From assembly GCA_958510875.1 (NCBI GenBank), contig OY294067.1, positions 281,747,242-281,811,241 on the forward strand: a DNA stretch of 64,000 nt. The letters run 5' to 3'. The position numbers and the translations under genes are program-made. Of the stretch, positions 36,531-50,000 are shown piece by piece. Source of the DNA: Endomychus coccineus (taxonomy: Eukaryota > Arthropoda > Insecta > Coleoptera > Endomychidae). Every line of letters starts with the position of its first letter. Position 1 is the stretch's first letter. The notes under the pieces are model-generated. The model worked only from the letters and a program-made list of their open reading frames with translations, made no database searches and had not been told where the DNA came from.

Positions 36531-37990
36531 ATAAAATTGAGCACTAACCACTGAAGGTCGATTAGAAAATGGATGAATGACATAAAATCTGTAAGCTACG
36601 ATTCAAAACATACAAGATACAAGTGTTTGCAAATGAGAAAACAAGATAAGCTAAAAAGCCGCAAATGCTACTCCAAAAACGTCCAGGTCCATCGAAACTT
36701 TTCAGCATACTATACATCCCCCACCCTCCCAAGTTGTGACATATTTTATCACCCTGCATAATATGCACTAATGTGCAGAATACTGTTAGGTCGTTTAGCT
36801 TTGACATAGCAGAGTTATTCAGTCATGCTTATGAAGAATGCGGCGTTGATTATGAAAAATCAAAAATATATTTGATGATTTGAAGTGATGAAGAGAATGA
36901 AAACGGAACAATAACATTAGATTAATAAGCTGCTCAGTTTTTTATCATTTCCTCCCAATACGTTGTAGTTGTTATTTATAGAATATCGACCGAAAAGTTG
37001 CTCAAGAAAGGTCAAAAAGTTATTCAGACTAGGATTGGTGACGTCGGTATCGTGTGTTCATTGCGAAGCTAGACTTTCTGTCGTCACACATTTGAAACGT
37101 AAATATGAAAAACATGTTCAATCAATAATTCATACATCCATTAAACTATTGGCCCATAATGAAATTTGTCTATATCTCATATTTGAAGTGTGGTTGTTTC
37201 AAATTGAATTAAAAACAACAACGTTTTCGTGTATGTCTTCCATTGTCTGATTTTCATTTTTGTATATAGATAAACAATTTACTGAAGTTATCTTAGTCGA
37301 AATTTTGAAGAAAAGAAATACCTATTTCCACCTTGAGTACCAGTTGAGACCACGTGGTCTCACGCATTTATCAGTGTTTTTTATTAGACGGCTGCAATAA
37401 ACGCTGTAATGTTTGATGTTCTTCATGCGAATAGTAACATATTTTCCGCCAGTAAGCTAAGTAAAATAAAACGCAGATAATCACAAGAGTGAGATCGTTT
37501 ACTGTCACAATAAACGTGAAAGAACTTGACCTATTGCTACCCATTCGCTGGACCTACACTAATCTCTTGGTCAATTTCTTACCTGGAATAGTATACCCAA
37601 AATCATCTCCAAGAAGTGGCGGCGGTCGACAAAAATAATCAATTAAGGTCGTTACCAAAAATATTTGACTAAAAGTAATTACAAAATACAGCATTGGTTA
37701 TTTTAACGCTCATGAATGAATGAAATAGTACATTAAACAAAATCAAAATTTGACCCCCATTTTTATATTCTTCTATTTTATCTTCAATGCACTTACGACG
37801 CCGTATGATGGCTGGATCGCGTCTTCTTGAAGTTTCTCCTAAGATCTGTATTTTTATGTATGTATCTGTTTAAAGCTGCTTCAAAATCGCAATAATCGCA
37901 AACATTTTTGGGTGTGTCGATAAAAGTTAGCTTGTAAGATTCGCATGAGTTTGTACTTCTTTCTCAGCAATGACTTCGGATAACGAGCTT
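36530..37990. other. Stretch without recognised genes
   Basis: AT-rich. A plus-strand frame at 36969-37250 contains CVHCEAR...LKRKYEKHV, which faintly recalls the zinc-finger start of hAT-like transposases but is too short to assign. Confidence 0.35.
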
Positions 37991-37999
37991 GGTGGATAA

Positions 38000-38175
38000 A
38001 GGGCTTCTTCGTTAATGCAACTTTCGATTAAACAATCTCAAAGTCGTGATACGCGATCGTCTTGAGGTTGTACCTGAAGCCAAGGCCCTGTGCATATCAC
38101 TCGGGAATTTGGAAACACTGTCCTTATTGCATTGTGCTTCACTATTTCAAAATCTGCCAAAATTAATTGTTGGCC
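38000..38175 (-). mobile_element. MULE-type transposase fragment
   Basis: The minus strand reads LILADFEIVKHNAIRTVFPN, close to the DFExAxxNAxxxxFP segment of Mutator-like transposases. The expected downstream GCxFH motif is lost. No terminal repeats were found. Confidence 0.5.
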
Positions 38176-38599
38176 TCAGAATTAAACCCAAAACTGTTAC
38201 ATTCGTTTCCTAAAATGTCAAAAAGATAAACGCTGGTGGAATATAATAACCTTTTTTTAGTACTTGCAACTATATTTCTTCAACAGTTGCTCTATTTTTG
38301 GGTAAGGGTGGTTGTTTGTCGTCTGTTATTATAAAGACTGTTGGGAATATTATGGATGTTTTAGACTGAGATAGTATTTAATTGGCCAGTAATGTTCTTT
38401 GGTCGAAGAGAAACTAATTTCAAGTTCAAATAATAAATTAAATTGCAAAGTAATCTCTAAGAATATGTAACATCCCTTATTCGGAACCAAATTTAGTTTG
38501 TGTAATAGCTTTCTTAGCATGAGAAAAAAAAAGGTAGGATTATCAGTTGCTACCCACTCGGGGAGAATTTAGGACCGCCTCAGCCCCCTACATATTGGA

Positions 38600-39000
38600 C
38601 GAACAACAGTCCTTTCTAGTGCATAGATAATACTCTAGTGTTTGGCAAAACTAGGCAGGTCAGTTGCTCTGCAGTCTCGTCCTCGTCATTCGCTACACAG
38701 CAGGTCATCCACTAGACCCGTAGTGCTATTTAGTTGACAGTGTCCCGTAGTGATTGCTGTAATATGTAGCAGGTTTTTCCGAGACAGTTCATGTATGTTC
38801 GGCTGTTTTTCCATAATCAGCGTTGATCGCTTCCTTAAACGGTTTACAATCTGAGGTTTCATCCCATCGGGGCTTGGGCGCTTTGAGTGTGTTGTATTTG
38901 AGAATGGCATTAAGGCTTTTGCTTGATGGTGAGGGACTTTCCTTGGGGAAACACTCGCGAGCCTGCTCATCTGCCTTATGATAGCCTTCTGTTATGTTAT
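38600..39000 (-). mobile_element. R1/jockey-type non-LTR retrotransposon C-terminal relic
   Basis: The minus strand reads LHITAITTGHCQLN followed by GLVDDLLC, the conserved segment after the RNase H domain (LTGHCxLNxHL...GLVDDPLCR). Upstream is a degenerate ADEQARE segment. Interrupted by stops. Confidence 0.65.
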
Positions 39001-39790
39001 GTCCCTTTACCCAAGTGTTAACTTACAGCTATACAAGACACCAGTCTGATTTTTGTTTAAACATAGTGACACTCAACGAAACGAAACAATACAAAGAGAG
39101 CTTTATATTTGATTTAGGGTCATTGTTTGTTTCTCCATTATATATAACAATGTAAATTAAATCAAAAGCAATTAGCGGCTGGAGTTGAAACGCTTTTTCA
39201 CTATCTAATTTAGACAATGACATCAATCCTTTCAAGTGATGAGAATTAGTATAGATTATATTGTAAATTTCGTTCGAATAATCGAATAATTAAATTACCA
39301 TTTAGTGTCATAGAAGATTTGATTAACAACCCTGCTAATGTTACAGGAGGCCTTGAATGAATTCATTTATACACAAAATCTTACGGACGAGTTTTTTTAT
39401 ACCGAGGTCGCTGATAGCGATAAAAGGTCTATTCAGAGCAGCGTAATTTAGGATTTGAAAATATAGGTAAGAGTTGTGGTACGAAGTTGATTTGATATTT
39501 ACCCTCACTTGATTTATATGAAAATGTTCTTTCTTGACGTTAAGAACAATGCAATTATTATTCAGTGCGGTTACAGGTTTAAACTCAGTTTGGCTAGATT
39601 AGCCAAATTATGTTTCCGAATTTATATTCTCGAATAAACGTGTACCTTTAGATGGGGTATATATTGGCAAATATCACAAAAAGCGTTTTTTATGTGTTCA
39701 ATTAATTGAACTTTCTAGTAGAAATCCATTTGAGCAAATACACATAATAATACCTGTCGAAGGTTTTAGAGAATGTACAGATTGATTCAA

Positions 39791-40152
39791 ATCAGCGGTG
39801 TATAAAATATAATAATAAATGGGCGTTCTATTCGTATTTATTGTGACGTCATGGGTCTAGCATAAAATAATTATCTGAAGATGGTGTTAGAACTAGAATT
39901 GAATTGAAGTAGATACTGTAAATATATTTTTATTATTCATAAAACAGATTTACGAGATATTAAAAATTCTCAAATCAATGAATTACCGTGCTTCTAACGC
40001 GAGTTACGAGCGGAACCAGCAAGGGATTCAGTCAGCTTGCGCCCATCGCATATTATCAGTTACAATCTACTATAGCGCTTTACTTGTTTCTATTGTAAAA
40101 CAATACAATACGTCTGGCTCTCTCCAACTCAACTTTTCTATACACCGCTGAT
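39791..40152. mobile_element. MITE of about 362 bp
   Basis: Bounded by ATCAGCGGTGTATA at 39791-39804 and its exact complement at 40139-40152. No open frame. The target duplication is not clear. Confidence 0.65.
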
Positions 40153-40658
40153 ATAAAACTCAATCTATATATTTGGATAGCCAGTGTATAGTATGGACTT
40201 CTCATACAGTGTAGAAAACTATATCCATTTTTCTGTGAAATCTGTGAAGTCAAGAGAACAGGGACCGAACGATCTACTTATTAATTTGGATAAATCTTCG
40301 GTCGTATTGGAAACTCATAAAACATAGATAATTAAATAATTTTACACCACGTGATAATAAAACAAACTACTAGTTGAAGCGTTATAGATAAGATCATCAC
40401 AGTTTGTACTTGGGAAAATATAGCTTTATTATTGTGTCGTGATATTAGTAAATTGAAGTATCTCTCATTAAATATTATAGTGTATTGTAAATTATGAGTT
40501 GATCGAAATAGTAGTAAATAGCGCCTGTTACAATATTTAATAGCATTAGGCAACCTTCGAAACATTTCCCACTTTTAATCCATGACGTGATACTTTTTTG
40601 AATCACGTAGTAAAAGCGTTATGTCTGTAATATTCATGTCGAATCATTTTATGGACGC

Positions 40659-40762
40659 TATATAAAACGAGTGATGATATAATGGAAAAGTTTAGCTATA
40701 TTCACTTACAGACAACTACAATGCGATTCAACTTCTTCCAATATTTTGTTCATAATTCATAA
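40659..40762 (+). promoter_or_regulatory. Possible core promoter with short ORF
   Basis: TATATAAAA at 40659-40667 is followed, 54 nt later, by an ATG (40721) that opens a 13-codon frame (MRFNFFQYF...). The spacing is typical of insect TATA genes for small secreted proteins, but the frame stops at once and no splice donor rescues it. Possibly a dead promoter or coincidence. Confidence 0.2.
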
Positions 40763-41564
40763 TAGACTCCCAGTTCCCAGTGCAAAGAAAAAGATGTCCG
40801 AGAAAAATTCACATACAGTCGATCACTGAATTCATTAACTTCATACGAATATTAAGCAACATTTATATCATCTATATTTGATCAAAGGGATTCGTCACCA
40901 AGGTTTACCACTTGAGATATGTCCTCTATTTATTACATACTTACTACATTTACATACTTTGTTCCTGTGGTGGTTTATTTTAATGAATCAAGTAATGTTT
41001 TAGAAGCTTTCAGAAATTGTTGTGTTTTTCAATACAAAGCAGATTCACAACCAATCTATTCAAAACCGGATTTATAGTTGTCTATCAATAGCGTTGATAG
41101 GCTCAAGATTTTTTCTTCGATACACGATGCTTGGCCTGAAAAAGTTCAAAACGTGAAAGGAGATAAGAGACTCTGTAGCTGGTCCCAAATGTGAAACCAT
41201 TATCCGAATCCATCTTCGCAATACCCATTATCGAAAAAGTTTCTTCAATGCAGTAATTTTTTTAATCAGTTCATGATAAATTATTCATTCTTCAGATATT
41301 CTGGAATACAATCTGTATTACTCTAATTGGGTTTGACCCTTGCACGACTATAATGAATGTTGTGTTTCAAATTGTTGCATTTGCCACTAAACTATTTTTT
41401 ATTTTCGATATTCGATACGATAAGCAAAGAATATATACTTCATTGAATAATTGATAGTCGACGTTCGGTTCAACAATTTTCATTTTCCTCACTATACTCA
41501 GTATAGTATAAGGGAATTATTGTAATCGCAGATCCGTTTTGAGCATTTCTGAATCGATCTAGAC

Positions 41565-42241
41565 CAGTGATACCCAAAGTCGTCTATATCGACCCCCAGG
41601 GGTCGACGACGACGTGCAAGGGTTCCACGTCAGCGAAAAAAACATTGGGATCTATGAGATGTAAATAGGGGTCCACGATAGTAGCACTGAATGCAATAAT
41701 CCACATACACAGATAGATTTTTGCTTAGTGTTTACGTGAAAACGTAACAAACAAAGCGACAATACACTACGGTCTTTATTCTATTTTATTCTATTCAATT
41801 ATACATTAATTAAATTTAATTTAATTACGTAGTAATTGATTTAGTATGCTTCATAAAATTGTATATTAGTTAGGCTATTCGTTTTGTGGTCACTTTCACC
41901 TTGTAAAAACTACCACATACACATAATGATACAAATATCATTAAGTTACCTACCCGCATATACGTGCAGTATTAATTCTTGTCATTTTATGTAACAGATA
42001 CTAAATTTTAATTTGGTTCGTTTTAATTAGAATTTAATTAATAAATGTATAAAACTTGACATTTGTTTTTTTTGCTACACTTCACTGCAGTTAGAAAAGT
42101 GAGTAGCACTATACCAGCTGTCAAAAACACATTTCAACTTGATGAATTTGCTTAAATTCAATATTAGGTAAGGAGGAGGTCTACCCAAAACCGAAAAACA
42201 TGGCAAGTGGTCTACAAAACAAAAAAGTTTGGGGACCTCTG
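41565..42241. mobile_element. 677-bp nonautonomous hAT element
   Basis: Termini CAGTGATACCCAAAG and GTTTGGGGACCTCTG, with an exact 8-bp flanking duplication ATCTAGAC (41557-41564 and 42242-42249). The subterminal region near 41595 (GGGGTCGACGACGACG) is GC-richer than its surroundings. No transposase frame. Confidence 0.88.
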
Positions 42242-43104
42242 ATCTAGACTATTTTTGACATGATGTCTGTGTGTGTATGTGCCTAACTCACTGTGGAGAC
42301 GATTGGGCCGTTCCATTGGTCGTATTGATTTGAAATTTTGCAGATCAATTTGAAGTGGTGAAAACAAAAACTGTATTGTTCTTGCGCGCGGTTGCCCCAT
42401 TTCGAGTGGTATTTCCATCTCTATTTTTTCAAGTGAAATTATGGTATTTTATTGAACCACAAGGACAACCGTGTTTTTCTGGTTATAAATATATTACACG
42501 TATATATTTAACCTGCAGAAATGTACGAAATCCTCATTTTAAGATGCAAGTGACGTCATGATCTATTTTATGTCTTTACTCTTTGGTACGTTTTGATAGT
42601 TCATGGAACAGCAAGTGTCAGTATAAAACTTGGTAATATTATAGTATGCTACCTGACAGCAGGTGTAAGTATGAGACATAGGTTGTGAAATACATTATGA
42701 AGGTCAATGTAACGTGGATTATAATTTAACGTCTTTTATTAGTGGTTTCTAAATGATTTCCTATATATTTTCTGTTCCTACAATCATTTACATGTATCCC
42801 GCAGGAGTGCCCGAAAGCTATTTTGATAACCAAAGTGAGGGATCTCACTAGATCAATTGGTCACAGCGTGGGTTGTGACGCCGTGATGTCATTCCTCAAA
42901 TTTTAATGCTTAATATAATTCTAATGATTAGAAACAGGTAAAAGCGTAGAAAGACTCATGTCATGTGGGTTTATTTGAATTTACAGGGATATCTATGACA
43001 TGGAATGGTCTCACGGACATTATGTGACATGACAATGTCATGTAAACGTTACCTATCTTGTTGATAGGTTATGTGTTGTCTGTCATAGTATAGATAGGCA
43101 GGAC

Positions 43105-43325
43105 CGTAGTCAAAGTATACAGGTCTGCCGGAGCCTCCCTTCCATCGTTTCTCGCGCTAGATGACGTCACCTAGCTCCTCCAATCACATCGCCGGCACGT
43201 AACAACATCATATTATATCGTCGTCAATAACATTAAATAAACGAAATAAACGACCAATCAGCTTGCACTCGAATTTTAAAAAGAGTAGAAGGGAGGCTCC
43301 GGCAGACCTGTATACTTTGACTATG
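43105..43325. mobile_element. 221-bp MITE with 38-bp terminal inverted repeats and 8-bp target duplication
   Basis: Terminal inverted repeats run TAGTCAAAGTATACAGGTCT and onward through GCCGGAGCCTCCCTTC. Flanking GGCAGGAC at 43097-43104 and 43326-43333 is an exact 8-bp duplication, as made by hAT-like transposases. No coding capacity. Confidence 0.9.
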
Positions 43326-43976
43326 GGCAGGACTGTGATAATGATCCATTGTACGTGATTATATTAGCAGTTACAAACGTCAAAATATATGAATCTCTTT
43401 TACCCTGTTTGGGATTGAGTTTCGAAAAATCCGTTCTTAGCGGGTCCCTACGTCGTATGAGGAACATAACTGCCAAGTTTCAAGTCGGTCCGCTTTATAA
43501 TTTCGGAGATTTCGTGAGTGAGTGCTATTCGCCTTTTATATATACTTAATTATAGATTCTGATGAAAAATATATCCGTTTTCGTTTTGAAGTAAATTTTA
43601 TTCGCTTGCATTTATTGTTAATCAAGCTACAAATTAAGTGAATGCATCCATTCAGGACTTTGTCTTCAAAATTCTGTTTGTTCGTTTTTTGTAGTTGTTT
43701 GTCAATGACTAATGTAGATTAGTCTGAATTAATAATGTAAAAGTATATCAAGTATTCCACAGAAATGATTTATAACTGTTAGTTTTTCAGATCATCCAAT
43801 AAGAGCGATAATGAAATCGCGCAACAGCTATTTTCTTGTTGTTGGGATAATTTATTCAAGAAATATTGAATCTATATTTGTGCTCATTTGCGATGGCTAG
43901 AATCATTGATGAATTATTGTATTCACATTTACCTCATTCTTTATTCAAATAAAACATAATGTACAAACGAATTCCA

Positions 43977-43982
43977 TTTATT
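43977..43982 (-). terminator. PDPR polyadenylation signal
   Basis: An AATAAA hexamer on the minus strand 24 nt beyond the PDPR stop codon (44006-44008). A second AATAAA-like site lies about 40 nt further downstream. The 3' UTR would be very short if the first is used. Confidence 0.55.
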
Positions 43983-44005
43983 TTGAATACATAACATCAC
44001 ACTCT

Positions 44006-47000
44006 TCAGTTGACTACAGATTTAACTATCACATTTTCATCATTTTTATCTCTTGTAGCACGATATACATCTCTTTCTTGATCTGGATATTTTGTTGGTA
44101 GAATTGGAGAATGTATGCTTACTTTTGCCGGATACCTGCATTAGAAAAATAAGTATTAGAGGTAAGATAATCTGATCAAGTTATATTTGTATGATATAAT
44201 CCTACATCCTACTTTTGAGTTATAAGTGAACAATTTTTTAATGACGATGGTTCATATTCATTCTACGATCGCTCAATTGTGCTGCCAACATTTAAAATTA
44301 ATTTAGTATTGCGTTATAGCAAACTTATCGTATTCTATTATGTTGATAATTTCTTCTCATTTTTTAGCGCACTTAAAAGAACCTCTTGAGTATACTTTGT
44401 TCCGTATAGTTATGTTCAAAATTTGGGAGCAATTTGTTTCTGGTATTTAAAACTTGTGCATACACTAAAAAATTTCATGGATCCCCAGAAATGAAAATCT
44501 ACAGGAATATGGACCGAAAATTTAGATGGCCAGCAACAGGCACGAACAATCTCATCGAGGATAATTGTTAATTGCAAAGAGTTCCACAATTTTGCCGTTC
44601 CATAGAAAAATGAAGTCTGGTAGAAAGAAGTTCGGCAGATCTCGAACTTTAAAATGAACGGGTGGCCAACTTGAGCTCGGCTAGTCCGCCTACCTCGAAT
44701 CTCTCGTGGTGGGATAACATACGAGATTTCTGATGGACATCGACCATGGAAATATCTATAGAAAAAGGGAAAAACCTTCCTAAGATATCAATGAATTCGA
44801 AAGTGTGACATCAACAATTAGACTGGATAGAATCTAAGCGCTTGAGCGTGTGTTTTGGAGCTGAACTTCAACATGTGAACAGCAACACCCTCTCATGGGA
44901 TGATCATGTGAGGTCCATTGTAAAAACCGCACAAAAACTTTCTAGTAGTTTTTAGGCAGGTTACTGAATGAGAACACACAGACGAAGAGCTGTAAGACAT
45001 GAGTCCAGAAACGTAAAACCTTATCACTATAAGATGTCGAAGAGAACGACTTATTGTTATTATCAGCAAATAAATCGTTTTACAAACAAAATATATTCGA
45101 TCCCGATAAACTGAAGGAGCATACCATTTGATGGTATCAAGAAGATAATTTCAAATGGTTTCACAATACATTCGACGGGACATATGACTCATTTCCTATG
45201 AAGAAAACTGTTGCATTACTTTGACGTAAGTTTGTTGTGACCAACGAGTGCGTCTTGCGTCCTATGCTAATTTAAATAGAATGCAATACACACCGTCAAA
45301 ATTGTACGTGCATTAAATTTGAACGTATATAAGCGGCCTTCGAGTTATTGCGAGTTTTGTACCGCACACTGTTATATTCTAAGAAACTGTAGCTTTAGAA
45401 TTGAGTTTAATATATGCTTCCAAATATAGCTTAAAATGCCAAGACCTGTTTCTGACTTTCAACACGAACCGTTACAAAGACGAAAGTAGAAAGATAAGTA
45501 TCGGATTTGATTTAAGGGAGGGACGACATCAATATACACGTGGTCTCTACCGAATGAATGATTGAAATTTAAATGCTTTACTAGTTGTTAGTAGCAAAAG
45601 CTGTACCTACCTAAAGCCAGCAATATCTACTTCATAATCACCGCTCAACACATATTCGTTTGTCACTTTCTGTAACACTCCATCGCTGTCCTTATGCTGT
45701 ACGAAACCTAAACATACCTACAAAACAAAAAACACCATATACTTCATCTAATACACATCTCCTTTAATAAAAATTCATTACTCCAGAAAATATTTCTCGT
45801 CAAAGTATTAAAGATCGGCTAGTTGGGGTGTACGGGCAAAATTCACCTACTTATTCAGTGATAAAAGATTTGTCAAAACGGTTTCGATTGGGTTGAACGT
45901 GCTCGCTCCTTTATAGAGCTCTGTGGAGAAAACCATGTGAACGTGTTGAAGACAATTGTCAAAGGAGTTAAAACCATGGTTCTCTAATATGATCCTTTGT
46001 CCAAAAGGGAGTCGACATAATGGAGGTGAAAATGAGAAGATCCACCAAGAAAGTTTAGAGTCTATGAGTCAACCAAAAAGGTGATAGCTAGGACCGCAAT
46101 TCGGGACTGTGGTATCGAACAAATATGGCAATCTGTTTTGGGAAATAGGAAAAGGTTGCAGTTTGGGAACATTTAGAAGACAAACCGAAGGAAGGGGTAT
46201 TGTGAGTGTATGCCAATTGCTATCAGTCAGGGGCTGTTCTCGTATATTAGTAAGACATTTTTCATAGGAATGAATCATAAACAAACAAACGGAGAATAAA
46301 GTATTTTTTTATACTTCGGCTACAGAATAAAGTGTTTTTTTGTGGTAAATTAAGTTATACTATTGCAGACTCACTTGTTTTTTAAACGTATATCCATAAC
46401 CAGTAGTTGTACAAGTCCCAACATATTCACCATTCCTATATATAGGTTCTCCTCCCCATGGCCACAGTTCAGTATCATTGCAATGATCGTCGTCCAGAAT
46501 CAACTGTATGTACATTTTTTTTATTCCCTCTTCTCGTTGCTTAAGCAGTGCATCTCTCCCGATAAAATCCACATCTTTCTATAAATTGAGTGAAGATACT
46601 CACTCTCTGATACATCATAAAAATACATTACTTACATCAAATTTCACTCGCCACACTCTTCCGCATTCTAGAGGTGTTGTTCTTGTGTCCAAGTCTTGGC
46701 CCCAAAATGCGTAGAACTTCTCTACACGTAGAGCTCTAGTGGCATAATAGCCCGCATGTTTTATGCCGTATTTTTGGCCGGCTTCTATTAGGCAAGTATA
46801 AACGTGTAAAGCGAACTGAAAGCAATTATTCGTCAGTGAAGCGGACTTTATGAAATGAGAAAGGACAAAGCAGCAATTACTATTGTTTCCAGAGATGGAC
46901 GAGCAATCGCCAGAATTAATAGTGCACATGAATTTGCGATACAGTTTTATAAAATCTATTACTTTACAGCAAAATCCACATTTGATATATAGACTAATCA

Positions 47001-50000
47001 TCATCTTATAATAATAATAATAATCTTTATTTGAAATAGGTAGTCCTAATGTACATTTACAAAAAAAAAAGAAAAAGAAATAATTATACATGAAGTATAT
47101 GATAAATTATTTCCTAATAGTAACTCAAACTAATAAGTATTGTTAATTAAATTCAATATATAAAGAAATTATAAATAAGACAGTCTATCTTTCGTACCTA
47201 AGAGAATTAATATTAACAAGACATCAAAGTATCTGCAAGTTAAATCAATATTAAAATTAACTCATTTCCGTCGTTTTGAGAAATCCTTTGAAATATCAAG
47301 TTTCGAATGGTACTTTGTACAAATATATTAACGTTGACTATCCAGTTATCAGATACTGCGGATTACTGGAAAAAGGTTGTCCCGAAGAAGGAGCAATTGG
47401 GATTGATATAATTGACTCACGATCTTCCTACAGCTGGACATGCGCGAGTTTCTAAAACTTTTAATCGATTGGCCGAACGCTACTATTGACAGAAGATGAG
47501 GTGGGACGTTGCAAAACATGTCCGTGTGTATGTTTGTTTGGCTCACAAATCTGTTAAATTTCGCGCCCGAAAGTTGATAATAAACCACGGGAGATGATTT
47601 CGATTGATCTCGTGAGACCTCTGCCTCGGTCAAATTTATTACATTTAAAAACCCCATCAGTTGAAAGTCGTATATCAGTTATTCATACGATTAAGAATTT
47701 AGATAATTTAGATAGTAGAAACACAAAGACCGTTTTTCATTATAGATTTTTTAAATCTCATGGGCCAGTTCGCTACCATCATCAGAGAAACAACTAAACT
47801 AAAATTGTTATTTGCTAATATTTATATTTATAGAGAAAAAAAGGAAGGGTATTTGCTTTAATAATCTTTAAACTTATTACATCTGGGTCATTTGAGAACT
47901 GTTAACGGATGAAAATTAGTACTGGGTATTCCTCGCAATGATGGCGGTCTGCAGGCTTACCTGCAATGGCTCCCTAAAGAGATGGAGTGCAGAGCAATCT
48001 CGTCTATTTAGGGGCAGCCTGAAAGGGTGTCACTAGTCTTCCAACCCGAGATACTTGCCATTTACAGATGTGTGGAGAAGCTACTCGGCTATGGTAAGAT
48101 AAATGAGGCCATCTGAATCTGTTTCGGACAATCAAGCGTCACGAAGCGACATTCCCTTCTGTATGAGATGAGAGGGAAACAAAGTGGAGTCGTCAACCTA
48201 CTTTCTTTTTGAATGTCCTGCGCTCATCCGAGCCAGGTTTACCTGGCTAGACCCGGGGATCATCACAGCCGATGACATAAAGGATCTAAGCGTAAAACAG
48301 TTCTTAGGATTCTGTCGAGCAACGGGGTATCTAGATACCCCCTTAAAAACGTAGCAGGGCCGTGTACAAGAGTCTTTGGCTAAGTGCACTGAACTTTATA
48401 TCAAGCCCGCTACCATCTCAACCAATACCAATAGCCCTGGGCAAACACGCTACCATTCTCCAAGCGGAGATACTGACAATAACGTGTTGTTCCCAAATAG
48501 CACTGGAAGAAAAAATGCAAACTTACATCAGTATACGCACAGACAGCAAGACAGCCCTTGCTGCGCTGAATAGCATGAGAGTAACATCGAAGCTGGTGCG
48601 AGAGTGCATCAACTCGCTAAACAGCCTTGACGGAGGCAAGCTTACCCTATTCTGGGTCACCGGTCAGCCAGGAAGAGGGGGAAACGAAATAACCGATGAA
48701 TTTGCAAAACTGAAGGCTATATATATATTCGCTCTCTGTTGACAACAATCGTGACCGTGCGACAACTTGGTAGGAGTGTTTGGCGTTGGTCAAGTGCAAT
48801 AAGGACTTTTTACGCCGTTCCGTAGCCGTGGACGAAACATGGAGCCATCACAACACACCAGAGACCAAAGAACAGTCGACATAATGAACCTGTCCTGGCG
48901 AATCGAAGCGAAAGTGGGTTTATCGGCCAACAAAGTCATGGAGAAATTTTTTTGGGATGCACACGGTATCGTCCATATCGTTTACCTTGAAAAGTGCAAA
49001 ACGGTCACCGGCGTTTATTATGCAGACCTGTTGGATCGATTCGACGTCGATTTGAAGCGAAATCAGCCGCCAGGACAAAGCACCGGCTCCGCTGTTGCAA
49101 ATGGCAAGATTGCATGAATTGCACTACGAATTGGTTCGTCATCCACCATATTCTCCAGATTTGCGATTTTTATCTATATCCAAACCTGAGGAAATGGCTC
49201 GGCGGAAAGATATTTGGTTCCAACGATGAAATCATCGCTGAAACAAACGCGTATTCTGAAGGATTGCCGAAATCGTTTTATTTGGAAGGCTACAAGGATA
49301 TTATGTTGAGAAATAAAATAAGCTTTGACCAAATAAATTATTTCTTGTTTCGTTTTCAGGGACTTTTCACCTTGCCCTCGTATAACTTTTTTGAAAAGAC
49401 TAGTATTTTCCCCGGTTTCAATTGTATAAGTCCCTCTATGGTGTTGAATATCCGGAAGTATTGACTTCTGCGAAGATGGATAACTCCGCAGTAAGTGGTC
49501 AAATGTACTGATGTCTAACCGGCTTCACTTCAGAATTTACATGTCCCATAGACCTAATTTTTCTCACATGGCTGTTGAGTTTGCATAATCTCGTCGTTAG
49601 GATTCTAAGGCTATTTCTGCTTCCCAAGACGTCCTTCATCCTACATTTATCTAGGAGGATCTTGGACTATGTCCCAGAAGAAAACTCAAATGTTAAGAAG
49701 TTCCGTCTTCTGCTCTGAAGAACACGATATCGGCCTTATGCTTCTAGGACAAGATCCGTATGTGAAATACTGTGCAGCCTAGTTGTTGTTATGCCTAATT
49801 GCGGTGACCGGTTTCGATTTGACATTCTCGGATCTTGAGAAAACACTTTCGGCGGTAGCAGCAATATTTTCGTCCGAACTGGCTGCTCGAACACTTGTTG
49901 GGTTCTGGATATCTGAAACTTAGTCTTTAAATTCACTATACTTGGCCGACCAAATTCGCAATATTTTGCGAACTGCCTACAAATTTTTCATAATTTCTGT

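Noticed and set aside
36969..37250. 93-aa frame with C-x2-C and H residues as a zinc-finger gene
   Set aside because: Too short, no second half of a domain and no promoter or splice context; noted only as a possible transposase remnant.
46363..46714. Plus-strand frames over 46.4-46.7 kb
   Set aside because: Antisense shadows of PDPR exons 10 and 11.
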